Below, piece by piece: positions 1-8,307 of a stretch of DNA of 64,000 nucleotides. Position numbers and translations under genes: made by a program. Numbering within the stretch: position 1 is the first letter of the stretch; each line of letters opens with the position of its first letter. Where the stretch lies: positions 1 through 64,000 of the forward strand of contig JAILDD010000186.1 in assembly GCA_024689605.1 (NCBI GenBank). Reading direction: 5' to 3'. The stretch is from Lachnospiraceae bacterium. GTDB taxonomy: Bacteria > Bacillota_A > Clostridia > Lachnospirales > Lachnospiraceae. A model generated the notes under the pieces. The model was not told the origin of the DNA and searched no databases. It worked only from the letters and a program-made list of their open reading frames with translations.

Positions 1-672
1 GGTGGCATGATGGCAGGTGCCGCAATGGCTCAGCCCGGGATGCAGATGAATATGCAGAATAACGGGCCGATGATGCAGGGGCAGCAGAATCAATCCATGT
101 TCCAGAGTCAGCCCATGCAGCAGGGACAGCCAATGTTCCAGAGTCAGCCCATGCAGCAGAGTCAGCCCGGGTTCCAGGGTCAGCCTGTACAGCAGAGTCA
201 GTTTGGGTTTCAGGGGCAGCCTGTGCAGCAAAATCAGTCAATGTTTCAGAGTGCACCGGTTCAGCAGAGCCAGCCTGTGACTCAGGATCATTCCATATTC
301 CGGAAACCGGCAGATCAGACCGGGGAGTCCACAGCACAGAGTGCTTCGGATGCTGCGGTTACACAGAGTCTGTCAGGAATGCAGAGCACGCCTGTGACAC
401 CGATACAGCCTGAGATACAGAGTACACCGGTAACGCCGATTCAGACGGAGGTACAGAGTGCGCCGGTAACACCGATACAGCCGGAAATACAGAGCTCACC
501 CGTTGTACCGGCTCAGACAGAGATGCAGAGTGCATCCGTGATCCAGAGTCAGGCAGAAGTACAGAGTACGCCGGTGATTCAGGCACAGCAGGAGGTGCAG
601 TCCCAGCCGGTCCAGCCGGACCCGGCAGTAACACCGGAACCTGCAGGTACATCAACTGAGGGACAGAACTAA
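1..672 (+). CDS. Q/P-rich repeat protein, 3' part
   Basis: C-terminal part of a low-complexity protein. The reading frame is open to the first base of the window, so the true start probably lies upstream and the ATG at 7 need not be the start. Residues 35-90 are tandem copies of a roughly 10-residue unit of the form FQSQPMQQ. Residues 120-205 repeat a second unit of the form MQSTPVTPIQ. There is no cysteine, membrane segment or recognisable domain in the visible part. Such tails often act as flexible linkers in envelope proteins; the function here is unknown. A terminator follows the stop codon directly. Confidence 0.7.
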   Translation, partial: GGMMAGAAMAQPGMQMNMQNNGPMMQGQQNQSMFQSQPMQQGQPMFQSQPMQQSQPGFQGQPVQQSQFGFQGQPVQQNQSMFQSAPVQQSQPVTQDHSIFRKPADQTGESTAQSASDAAVTQSLSGMQSTPVTPIQPEIQSTPVTPIQTEVQSAPVTPIQPEIQSSPVVPAQTEMQSASVIQSQAEVQSTPVIQAQQEVQSQPVQPDPAVTPEPAGTSTEGQN

Positions 673-683
673 AAAGATTGTGG

Positions 684-711
684 TGGGCCGGAAATACACC
701 GGCCCATTTTT
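684..711 (+). terminator. Rho-independent terminator
   Basis: Perfect 8-bp inverted repeat TGGGCCGG/CCGGCCCA with a 7-base loop, followed by a run of T. It closes the Q/P-rich gene. Confidence 0.85.
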
Positions 712-742
712 AAAATCTCAAATGATCAGGGGGAGAAACAAA

Positions 743-1168
743 ATGAAAAAAACAGTCAGTATCGTGCTTGTTACCATCTTTATGATGTGCATGCTTTGTG
801 CCTGCGGCAAAAAAGTGGATGAGAACGGAGATGCACTTATCACATCTGACTGGAAGCTGGTTGAATATACGGTGAACGGCAGCAGGTCAGTAATGGCAGA
901 GACCGAATGGTATGTAAAGCTTTTCACCATCGGAATGGAGCCTGCATTCTCTACCAAGGACGGCTCCACCTGCACCTTTTCTGTGGGGGGCAAGGAACAT
1001 ACCGGAACTCTTACCTATGACGGTGATGTATATAACATAGTTTACAACGATTCCCAGAAGGGTATGATTGCGGATATCGATGGTGATGAGCTCAGGATAT
1101 ATACCGCTGACGGCAATCTGGAGTTCATCTTTGTGGCGAAATCCCTATTCAGCTTTGTGGCGAAATGA
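743..1168 (+). CDS. Small predicted lipoprotein
   Basis: A 141-residue predicted exported lipoprotein. The start at 743 is chosen because a GGGGGAG ribosome site lies just upstream and the protein then begins with a lysine pair, a hydrophobic stretch and the lipobox LCAC (Cys at about residue 20). An in-frame start at 680 would bury this signal. The mature part is a small soluble domain with no family I recognise; it resembles short lipocalin- or beta-rich lipoproteins common in clostridia only in size. The last 24 codons contain a short internal duplication (FVAKSLFSFVAK, from a repeated CTTTGTGGCGAAAT). It stands alone between a terminator and a repeat array. Confidence 0.8.
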   Translation: MKKTVSIVLVTIFMMCMLCACGKKVDENGDALITSDWKLVEYTVNGSRSVMAETEWYVKLFTIGMEPAFSTKDGSTCTFSVGGKEHTGTLTYDGDVYNIVYNDSQKGMIADIDGDELRIYTADGNLEFIFVAKSLFSFVAK

Positions 1169-1182
1169 TGCCAAAACCTTTT

Positions 1183-1264
1183 AAAAATGACGGAAATACA
1201 CTTCAAAATCCCTTTAAAAATGACGGAAATATACTCCGAAATCCCTTGAAAAATGACGGAAATT
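1183..1264. repeat. 33-bp tandem direct repeat, about 2.5 copies
   Basis: The core AAAAATGACGGAAAT starts at 1183, 1216 and 1249, exactly 33 bp apart, with conserved AAATCCCTT between copies. The last copy runs into the upstream region of the DUF4143 ATPase gene. There is no spacer diversity, so it is not a CRISPR array. Confidence 0.8.
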
Positions 1265-1296
1265 GATATAGGATACTGTCAAAGGGGTGCGATTTT

Positions 1297-2697
1297 ATGC
1301 TGAAAAGGGATATTTGGTATGAACTGATAAAATGGAAAGAGCGTGAGCATCATCCGCTTGTCATAAGAGGTCTCAGGCAGACAGGAAAGACATTTCTGGT
1401 AAGAGAGTTCGGAAAGCAGTTTTATCAAAACACGGTTTATGTTGATTTCCGTGCAAATAAAACTGTACATAGTGCCTTTGATGGTGATTTTGATGTGGAC
1501 AAAATGATAATGTCCCTGTCTTCGGCGGATGTAGGGGCACAGTTTGTTCCGGGTGAGACACTTATCATATTTGATGAAATACAGGATTGCCCAAATGCAA
1601 GAAGCTCACTTAAGTATTGGGATACGGATGGGCGTTATGATGTGATCGCAACAGGCTGTTTTCTTGGCGTAAAAGGCTTTAGGGAACCATATAACAGGGG
1701 CATCCCTGTTGGTTACGAGGAACTCATGACAATGTATCCTTTATCGTTTCATGAATTTCTCGTTAATACTGGGATAGATAATAAAGTTCTTGAATATGTT
1801 GGCAAATCAATAAATAATCATACCATGATCGAGCAGACCGTTCATGAAAGCATTAGGGCGCTTTATTTACAGTACCTGATCGTGGGAGGGATGCCGGAAG
1901 TCATAAATGTTTTCTTTGAAAATCATGACCTGAATGCTGTCAGGAAGATTCAGCAAAGAATTCTGAGTTCGATAAGAGATGATTTCGGAAGATATAAAGA
2001 TAAAAGCGGAAATGATAAGGTTAATGAGACTCTGAAGCTTAGGGCTGAAGCCTGCCTTGCTTCTGTTCCGTCTCAGCTATCGAAGGAGTACAAGAAATTT
2101 CAGTACAGCCTTGTTGATGCCAAAGGTCATGCACAGGAAAAGGCAGACGGCCTGCAGTACCTGATTGATGTGGGGCTTGTTGTATGTGCTTATAATACGC
2201 GGGAAATAACGGCCCCATTGGAAGCTGTTAAAATCCCAAATGAATACAAGGTATATTTTATCGATACGGGACTGCTGATATCACAAATGGGAGCGGATAT
2301 TCCTCAAAAAGTACTTATGGGGGATATTAGTGCCTATAAAGGCGCTATTGCCGAAAATATGCTGGCTTCGGCCTTTACTATAGCAGGCATAGATTTGTAC
2401 TATTACCATGCACCGAGCGGCTCGCCGGAACTGGATTTTCTGTTTGAAAAAGACGGAGAGCCGGTAATTGTCGAGTGCAAGGCAACGAATAACCGGGCAA
2501 CAAGCATGAAATATGTGATAGCAAATCCAAAGAAATACGGTAAACATCCGGCTGTTAAATTTTCAGATACAAATGCGGGGAGCGGCGAGGGCTTTGTCAC
2601 AAAGCCTTTGTATGCAATCGGATTCATGGAAAATGATGAAAAAGAATTAATAATTCCGGCCGTAGATGTGTCAAAATTAAAGCTACCGGAGGGGTGA
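1297..2697 (+). CDS. AAA_14/DUF4143 family ATP-binding protein
   Basis: A 466-residue ATPase of the AAA_14 plus DUF4143 type. The Walker A motif GLRQTGKT is at residues 25-32 and Walker B LIIFDEIQD near residue 90. The C-terminal third has the DUF4143 nuclease-like core with the pattern ELDFLFE...VIVECK (ExK-like). Length fits the family. Members occur in large paralogous sets in Lachnospiraceae and Bacteroidetes; their role is not settled, and both nucleic-acid and regulatory functions have been proposed. It has its own upstream region containing the 33-bp repeats and appears monocistronic. Confidence 0.85.
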   Translation: MLKRDIWYELIKWKEREHHPLVIRGLRQTGKTFLVREFGKQFYQNTVYVDFRANKTVHSAFDGDFDVDKMIMSLSSADVGAQFVPGETLIIFDEIQDCPNARSSLKYWDTDGRYDVIATGCFLGVKGFREPYNRGIPVGYEELMTMYPLSFHEFLVNTGIDNKVLEYVGKSINNHTMIEQTVHESIRALYLQYLIVGGMPEVINVFFENHDLNAVRKIQQRILSSIRDDFGRYKDKSGNDKVNETLKLRAEACLASVPSQLSKEYKKFQYSLVDAKGHAQEKADGLQYLIDVGLVVCAYNTREITAPLEAVKIPNEYKVYFIDTGLLISQMGADIPQKVLMGDISAYKGAIAENMLASAFTIAGIDLYYYHAPSGSPELDFLFEKDGEPVIVECKATNNRATSMKYVIANPKKYGKHPAVKFSDTNAGSGEGFVTKPLYAIGFMENDEKELIIPAVDVSKLKLPEG

Positions 2698-2860
2698 GTG
2701 AAAAGTAGTGAATAACAGTGAAATTTTGAATTGTATAATCAAAGTCATGATGATAGAATGTCAAATGTAGCATAAGAAAAATGCTTTACATTTTTTAGAA
2801 AAAATATAGTAAATTTACAGAAAGGGTCTTGACAGGCTATGACAGGCAGGATTATGCTTT

Positions 2861-2950
2861 CACAGCACAGCACAGCACAGCACAGCACAGCACAGCACAG
2901 CACAGCACAGCACAGCACAGCACAGCACAGCACAGCACAGCACAGCACAG
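2861..2950. repeat. Perfect CACAG x18 pentanucleotide microsatellite
   Basis: Ninety bases made of exactly 18 uninterrupted copies of CACAG, in the 374-bp gap between the DUF4143 ATPase and a zinc-ribbon gene. The unit length is not a multiple of three. No supported ORF crosses it; the reverse-strand frame giving LCCAV repeats has no independent support. Confidence 0.95.
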
Positions 2951-2996
2951 CTAGTGGTGTCTCTTTTTTAAATAAAATAACGGTATCAATTTTAGA

Positions 2997-3038
2997 CCGT
3001 CGGGATGGATAGTTTTCTATTCATTCCGGCGGTTTTTT
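2997..3038 (+). terminator. Hairpin with T-run ahead of zinc-ribbon gene
   Basis: A 16-bp stem (three G-U pairs) with a four-base loop and TTTTTT lies between the microsatellite and the zinc-ribbon gene. No complete gene ends just upstream, so it may terminate a leader transcript that includes the CACAG array. Confidence 0.65.
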
Positions 3039-3071
3039 ATGTGTGTATAAATACAGCAAGGAGGAAGAATT

Positions 3072-3677
3072 ATGTTTTGTAACAACTGTGGAGCAAAAAA
3101 TGTAGATGGAGCCAAATTCTGCAATAGCTGTGGAGTGGCTATGCCAAGTGTGGCAGATTCCGCACCGGCAAAGATGGAGCCGGCAGATAGAGTCACTAAC
3201 GATGTACAGCAGCAAAGATTTGAAAAAAAAGATGAGTCACATAGCAATTCAGGTGAACAGCCTCAGGTAACGAGTTTTAAGGAGTATTGCCTGTTGCCCG
3301 AAAATGCAAAGGTTTGTAAATCCATAAAAGCCACTGCAATAGTTCTTTATGTATGTTATGGACTCAGTATTGTAATTACAGCCGGTCTTGGAAGCGCTTT
3401 ACATAAGTATGATCAGTATGCGGATGTCTCAAGCCTTGGCTTTGCAATTTTATTAATGTTTGTCGGTTTGGGATGCACGATTGCTGCGCATGTAAAAAAG
3501 AATTGGATACCTGCAGCTGTTGCGATGGGAGGGCAGATTCTCTCGGTTGTGATAGGAAGTTCTATGTCAGGACGATTTAGTGTGGGGATTTTTGATGTCT
3601 TGATAATTTTTGGGGCGTTAGGGTTATTTGGTTCGTTAAAAAAATTAAATGACGATTATAAAAAAATCGCAAAATAA
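3072..3677 (+). CDS. Zinc-ribbon membrane protein
   Basis: A 201-residue protein. The N terminus is a double-CxxC zinc ribbon (CNNCG at 3-7, CNSCG at 17-21), then a polar Q/E/S-rich linker to about residue 75. Three or four hydrophobic segments between about 95 and 190 predict an integral membrane domain with a short basic tail. The ATG at 3072 follows an AAGGAGG site. Proteins of this zinc_ribbon_2 plus membrane type are numerous in Lachnospiraceae and have no assigned role. It belongs to a local set with the genes at 5247 and 5876. Confidence 0.8.
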   Translation: MFCNNCGAKNVDGAKFCNSCGVAMPSVADSAPAKMEPADRVTNDVQQQRFEKKDESHSNSGEQPQVTSFKEYCLLPENAKVCKSIKATAIVLYVCYGLSIVITAGLGSALHKYDQYADVSSLGFAILLMFVGLGCTIAAHVKKNWIPAAVAMGGQILSVVIGSSMSGRFSVGIFDVLIIFGALGLFGSLKKLNDDYKKIAK

Positions 3678-3784
3678 AACCCATGTCAAGTGTATGCCAG
3701 ACAAATGTGAATAGAAGGTGTAATATCGAGTTTCACAATTGTTTTATTAGGTTTTATGTTAAATGATTTTAAGGGGTTAATATC

Positions 3785-5215
3785 ATGAGAGTTTTTAAAA
3801 GAATTATCGCAGCTATCATTACTGTCATCACGATCGTTACAGCAGTTAATATCAACGTTATTGATGTTCAGGCAAAAAAAGGTACTTGTACTTTTGACGC
3901 ACACGATCTCTTTGACACTGAATTCTACTCAGACGAATACTTCAAACAGATGAATACTGTCATCTATGTTCTTGATGACATCTATGCTGATGATCGTCTT
4001 AGCAGAGAAGTTGAGACTGCTCGTGATTATTATGATTCCTGTGATCATGAATCCATTGATTCATCCCACATTCTTAGTGATTATATTGCTCCTATCCTTG
4101 ATAATGGATATTCTTATATGAGCACATATGACCTTACTTATTGTTGGGATAACGATGATCAGATTGAATATTTCATGAGCTACATTAATGAATATTCATT
4201 TCTTTGGAACTCAGCAAACAGCACTACAGAGTATCAGGAACTCCTTGATGTGTATGATGAATATAAGGATAGTGATTACGATGTAAATCCTTATATTTCT
4301 CATTATATCACTTCAACTTTTAACAAGACTCTTGGTTCTTATCTGTTTGACGCTGATTTCTATATGGAAACTTACCCGGTACTTGCTTATTTATACGAGT
4401 ATGATGAAAAAGCACTTGCTAATCATTTCTATACTGTAGGTATGTATGAAGGTCGTCAGGGTTGTGAAGACTTTAATGTCAACGCATATATGAAATCAAA
4501 GTATTCAACAAGTTCTGATTATAAGAACTCTGAGAATCTTGCTAAGTATTATGTTGAGTATGCAATGGCTCGTCATGACGGTTCTACTAAGACATACCCT
4601 GCAACCGACAGTTCCAGTCTTCAGTTAAGACTTTACGATCCTTGTTTTGATGCTTATCTTGAATGTGTAAATAAATACCGTGTTGAAGAAGGTCTTGATG
4701 AATATGAAATTCTCAGTATTTATGACCAGGCGGAAGCAAATGCTTTCACTAACTGCAGAGCAAGATATGATGCTCTTGACAGATATGCTAATGCTCATGA
4801 AATTGCTAATGAATTTGCTCTTAAAGCTAAAGCAGACGGTATCATTCCACAGAGAACCTGGAACGGCGGTATTGCTGAAAACAAATACACTCAGAAAAAT
4901 GACCCTTATACCCTCAGTAATGCATTAAGCAGCCCTTATGGTGTCAACTATGCATTAAATCATCCTATCGATCTTCGTGTAAACGAAACTATGAGTAAAG
5001 CTTGGACTAGATGTGATAGTCATTACAAAGCTGCTGCACAAGACGATAGCAATATTTACACTGCTCAGAGCCATCTGTATGCAAACCGTTGTACTGAGTG
5101 GGTTGATGGTGATCATTTACAGAAGTACGATCCTGATGGTGATGACACGACATACCGTCTTGTATTTACCTGCTATTTCAGAAATGACAACATGTTCGGT
5201 ACAAGTAACGACTAA
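3785..5215 (+). CDS. Secreted CAP/SCP-like domain protein
   Basis: A 476-residue predicted secreted protein. A basic N terminus and hydrophobic core (about residues 5-25) end in VQA, a plausible signal peptidase site near residue 31. The central part (about 35-280) is acidic and Tyr-rich and matches nothing I know. Residues about 285-470 look like a CAP (cysteine-rich secretory/PR-1) domain: a VNKYRVEEGL helix, a following HE, IAEN, and a later M..W..S..H pattern. CAP proteins are extracellular and bind lipids or other ligands. Codon choice favours GCT, CTT and GAT and the gene is AT-rich compared with neighbours, hinting at a different history. No terminator is evident after it. Confidence 0.65.
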   Translation: MRVFKRIIAAIITVITIVTAVNINVIDVQAKKGTCTFDAHDLFDTEFYSDEYFKQMNTVIYVLDDIYADDRLSREVETARDYYDSCDHESIDSSHILSDYIAPILDNGYSYMSTYDLTYCWDNDDQIEYFMSYINEYSFLWNSANSTTEYQELLDVYDEYKDSDYDVNPYISHYITSTFNKTLGSYLFDADFYMETYPVLAYLYEYDEKALANHFYTVGMYEGRQGCEDFNVNAYMKSKYSTSSDYKNSENLAKYYVEYAMARHDGSTKTYPATDSSSLQLRLYDPCFDAYLECVNKYRVEEGLDEYEILSIYDQAEANAFTNCRARYDALDRYANAHEIANEFALKAKADGIIPQRTWNGGIAENKYTQKNDPYTLSNALSSPYGVNYALNHPIDLRVNETMSKAWTRCDSHYKAAAQDDSNIYTAQSHLYANRCTEWVDGDHLQKYDPDGDDTTYRLVFTCYFRNDNMFGTSND

Positions 5216-5246
5216 ACCAATATAACAAGTAAAAGGAGAAGAAACG

Positions 5247-5813
5247 ATGGAAGAAAGAAGAGTTTTTTGTATCAAATGCGGTTCCTCAAATGCAGCAGAC
5301 TCAAGATTTTGTAATGAGTGTGGTGCGACCTTGCCTGAGCAGAAGGAGACAAAGAGCGGCAGCCCCAGTCCTGAAGTGCTGGCAGCAATGCAGGTAAAGA
5401 AAACAGAAAATACAGCTATGGCACCGGTACAGGAAGTTAAAAAAACAGAGCCGGTAAGTAAAGGCGCTTCAGTTAAGGAGCCGGTAGCAGGATGGATCGT
5501 ATGTACAAATGGTGAGGGCAAGGGTGAGGATTTCCGTATCCGTGCAGGAAATAATCGTATCGGAAATACAGCAGCGTCTGAAATATGCCTGAGTGACAAT
5601 AAAGCTGTAAATTGAGATAATTGTGCAACGATTGCATATTATACCAAACAGAATGCATACTATGTAATGCCGGGAGACTCCGGTGACAGCCTGCAGATCA
5701 ACAAGGGACCGGTAGAGATACCTACCGTGATCAAAGCAGGGGATGTCATCACCATAGGTGAGTGTGAGTATAAGTTTATACCGCTTTGTACAGATGATTT
5801 TCGCTGGGAATGA
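5247..5813 (+). pseudogene. Zinc-ribbon FHA-domain gene with in-frame TGA
   Basis: The frame codes for a zinc ribbon (CIKCG at 7-11, CNECG at 22-26), a linker, and an FHA phosphothreonine-recognition domain starting at about residue 76. The frame stops at a TGA at 5613-5615 after 122 residues, but FHA sequence continues in the same frame to a second TGA at 5811. The interrupted stretch reads DNKAVN-stop-DNCATI. FHA domains usually have Ser-Arg here, and one C to T change turns CGA (Arg) into TGA. The product would therefore be a truncated, probably inactive FHA protein. TGA is the normal stop of many other genes in the window, so recoding is unlikely; a sequencing error is possible. Confidence 0.75.
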
Positions 5814-5875
5814 AGCAGGTAAATAAATTTAAATGTTGGTGTATATAAGGGTTGCAGGAAGAGAAAGGAATATAA

Positions 5876-6433
5876 ATGTTTTGTAATCATTGCGGTGCAG
5901 AGATAAAGGATGGCGTGAAATTCTGTGATAAGTGCGGTGGAAAGGTGGCTGTCGCGCAGCCCAAGCGGGAAAATACAGAAAACAAGGTGCAGGAGTCGGT
6001 TCCCGTTCAGTCTGCAACAACAGAAAAACAGTCTGCGGGAACTAGGGATAAACAGGAAACAGATGGCGATAATACTATGGTTTATAAAAAACTTAAAACT
6101 ATGCGCGTTGTCGGTTGGGTAATAGTGATATTTTGCCTGTTATGCAATTTTTGTGGTTGTCGCGGCATTTTTTTCCTGTTAATTAATATTGTCGGGAGTG
6201 TTCTCTTGGGAATGGGATTTGTATTGATGACCGGGGATTATGAAACGGCAACACATTATAATGGAGAAATCTCGAAATTTGAGTGTATAGCAGGTATTGT
6301 TACAGCTGTTTTTTTAATCTTTAGTTGTAGCGGTGGCGAATCCGTGCTCTATAATGTTATAATTGCAATCTGTGGTTGGGTTTTAGCAGGTACCAGTGGC
6401 TTTACATATTATAAAATAAAAGAGTTACTCTAA
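5876..6433 (+). CDS. Zinc-ribbon membrane protein
   Basis: A 185-residue protein of the same architecture as the one at 3072. Zinc ribbon CNHCG (3-7) and CDKCG (18-22) are followed by a polar linker to about residue 75 and four hydrophobic segments between about 80 and 180. A GAAAGGA site precedes the ATG. It lies 62 bp after the broken FHA gene and ends just before a strong terminator, so the two were probably cotranscribed. No function is assigned. Confidence 0.78.
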   Translation: MFCNHCGAEIKDGVKFCDKCGGKVAVAQPKRENTENKVQESVPVQSATTEKQSAGTRDKQETDGDNTMVYKKLKTMRVVGWVIVIFCLLCNFCGCRGIFFLLINIVGSVLLGMGFVLMTGDYETATHYNGEISKFECIAGIVTAVFLIFSCSGGESVLYNVIIAICGWVLAGTSGFTYYKIKELL

Positions 6434-6464
6434 TTGGTTTATAAGCGTTAAAGGAAATAGTTTT

Positions 6465-6505
6465 ACACCTTCCCTGTCGCAGAAGTGCAGCAGGGAAGGT
6501 GTTTT
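6465..6505 (+). terminator. Rho-independent terminator
   Basis: A 12-bp perfect stem ACACCTTCCCTG/CAGGGAAGGTGT followed by TTTT. It ends the zinc-ribbon cluster. Confidence 0.85.
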
Positions 6506-6626
6506 GATTTCCGCCCATAAAATATTCCCTTTGATCCGTATCTTTCATAGTAATTGTTCAGAACCTGTAGGTTGGTAAAGTTACGTAAACCACCGCGAAA
6601 TAGCGGGCTTTCAGTAACAATATGGA

Positions 6627-6655
6627 TGGAAAACATACACGGAATATGCTATAAT
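6627..6655 (+). promoter_or_regulatory. Likely sigma-A promoter
   Basis: A perfect TATAAT at 6650-6655 is preceded at 17 bp by a weak -35 (TGGAAA). It lies about 50 bp upstream of the start of the repeat membrane protein/MoxR pair. Confidence 0.55.
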
Positions 6656-6706
6656 CAAATCCGTATATGTGCCGTTCTTCTTTAAAGTTCAGGGGGAGGA
6701 ATGACT

Positions 6707-8296
6707 ATGAACGACAGAGAATACATACTTAGTTTTATTAAAAAGATCAGATCAAAGATGAATACTGCGATAATGATCCGTCAGATACTGAACGGACTTA
6801 TCGGCGGTGCCCTGGTTGCGGCCATTGTGGAAGGTATTTCCTGTATATGGTCCTTTTACTATGCACACCTGGTGGCAGGAATTGCATTAGCCATCGGCCT
6901 GATAGTGGGTGTAATACTGGGCAGGGTAAAGAGGAAAAATGAGACACAGGCTGCCCTTAAGATAGACAGCTTCGGTATGAAGGAGCGTGTGATCACTGCT
7001 TTTGAGCACAAGGATGCATCGAATGAATTTTCAGAGCTTCAGAGACGTGATGCGGCCAGATGCTTAAGCTCCATGGAGCAGATGGTAAAGATAAAAATGA
7101 ATCCCGGTGCAAGACGGATACTGCTTTTACTTTTTATGACCCTTCTGGCTGTATTCTTCGGACTTATGCCTGCACCTAAGAAGGCTGAGGCACAGGAACA
7201 GCATGAAGTATATCAGGAGGCTACTGCGAAGGAAAAAGAGATAGAGCAGGCTATGGAAGCTCTTGAAAAGATAGATCCCACATCACTTTCGGAAAGCCAG
7301 AGACAGGAACTTTCGGATATGTTAGAGAGCCTTCAGGCCTCACAGAATGAGATGAAAAATGTGGCTTCGGCTGATGAGCTGAAAAGTGCCAACCAGAGAC
7401 TTGATTACAAATATGCGGATATAGCTAACGGTCTGCAGGCTATGCAGGAAGAGGTTGAGGAACAGCAGAGACAGGAGCAGGAACAGCAGCAGAACAGTCA
7501 GTCTGAGAACTCAGCTGACCAGAACGATTCTGCAAGCCAAAATAATTCGAACGGAAGCAGTGCATCCCAGCAGATAGCTGATGCCAACCAGCAGATACAG
7601 AACAATATGAATCCCGGCGGCCAGAGCGCCCAGGCAAACGGCCAGCAGGGCCAGAATGGTCAGAATGGCCAGCAGGGTCAGAACGGTCAGCAGGGCCAGA
7701 ACGGCCAGCAGGGTCAGAACGGTCAGCAGGGTCAGAACGGTCAGCAGGGCCAGAATGGCCAGCAGGGTCAGAACGGACAGCAGGGTCAGAATGGTCAGGG
7801 CCAGAACGGCCAGCAGGGTCAGAACGGTCAGCAGGGCCAGAATGGCCAGCAGGGTCAGAACGGCCAGGGTCAGAACGGTCAGGGTCAGGATGGCCAGGGC
7901 CAGAGCGGTCAGGGTCAGGACGGTCAGGGTCAGGATGGCCAGGGTCAGGATGGTCAAGGCGGAGACGGCCAGGGCGGTGATGGCCAGGATGGTCAGAACG
8001 GCGGCCAGGGTGGCGGCCAGGGTCAGTCAAATGGCGGAAGCGGCAATGGCGGACGTGATTACGTGAGCCTTCCCAACGGAACCGCTGATGATGAGGGTCT
8101 TTCCGGAAAGCGTCAGGACGAAGGCCAGTCCGAATACGGACGTGACAACAGCGGTGTAGGCTGGGCAGGAGAACATGTGGATTACGACAGCGTAATCGGT
8201 GAGTACAGTGACAGAGCATACGAGGGACTTGAAAATGGCGAGTATCCCAGCGGTATGGAAGATGTAATAAAAGAATATTTCAGCAGCTTTGAGTGA
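6707..8296 (+). CDS. Membrane protein with GQNGQQ repeat domain
   Basis: About 529 residues. Two hydrophobic segments near residues 25-45 and 50-70 and another near 140-158 predict an N-terminal membrane domain. A charged, probably coiled-coil part (about 165-250) follows, then a low-complexity region (about 255-445) of GQNGQQ and GQDGQG units, then a short ordered C-terminal domain. The ATG at 6707 is preferred over 6701 because the GGGGGAGGA site abuts 6701 with no spacing. The MoxR gene follows after 11 bp, so they form an operon. The design resembles BatA/BatC-like MoxR partners, but no homology is certain. Confidence 0.75.
   Translation: MNDREYILSFIKKIRSKMNTAIMIRQILNGLIGGALVAAIVEGISCIWSFYYAHLVAGIALAIGLIVGVILGRVKRKNETQAALKIDSFGMKERVITAFEHKDASNEFSELQRRDAARCLSSMEQMVKIKMNPGARRILLLLFMTLLAVFFGLMPAPKKAEAQEQHEVYQEATAKEKEIEQAMEALEKIDPTSLSESQRQELSDMLESLQASQNEMKNVASADELKSANQRLDYKYADIANGLQAMQEEVEEQQRQEQEQQQNSQSENSADQNDSASQNNSNGSSASQQIADANQQIQNNMNPGGQSAQANGQQGQNGQNGQQGQNGQQGQNGQQGQNGQQGQNGQQGQNGQQGQNGQQGQNGQGQNGQQGQNGQQGQNGQQGQNGQGQNGQGQDGQGQSGQGQDGQGQDGQGQDGQGGDGQGGDGQDGQNGGQGGGQGQSNGGSGNGGRDYVSLPNGTADDEGLSGKRQDEGQSEYGRDNSGVGWAGEHVDYDSVIGEYSDRAYEGLENGEYPSGMEDVIKEYFSSFE
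7641..8020 (+). repeat. In-frame 18-bp tandem repeats coding GQNGQQ
   Basis: The nucleotide unit GGTCAGAACGGTCAGCAG and variants repeat through this stretch of the membrane-protein gene and give Gly-Gln-Asn-Gly-Gln-Gln arrays. They change to GQDGQG at the 3' end. Copy number can change without a frameshift. Confidence 0.9.
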
Positions 8297-8307
8297 GGGA
8301 GGACAAA

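Noticed and set aside
1183..1264. CRISPR array
   Set aside because: Repeats are contiguous without unique spacers and no cas gene is near.
2745..2948. Reverse-strand ORF with LCCAV repeats
   Set aside because: It is only the translation of the CACAG microsatellite; no ribosome site and no similarity.
5613..5615. TGA recoding (Trp or selenocysteine)
   Set aside because: TGA ends many intact genes here; no SECIS-like reason, and Arg is the expected residue. A nonsense change explains it better.
7440..8219. Long reverse-strand and alternate-frame ORFs opposite the GQNGQQ repeats
   Set aside because: They are repeat shadows: arginine/aspartate/proline-rich or leucine/threonine-rich frames with no ribosome site, produced by the 18-bp repeat.
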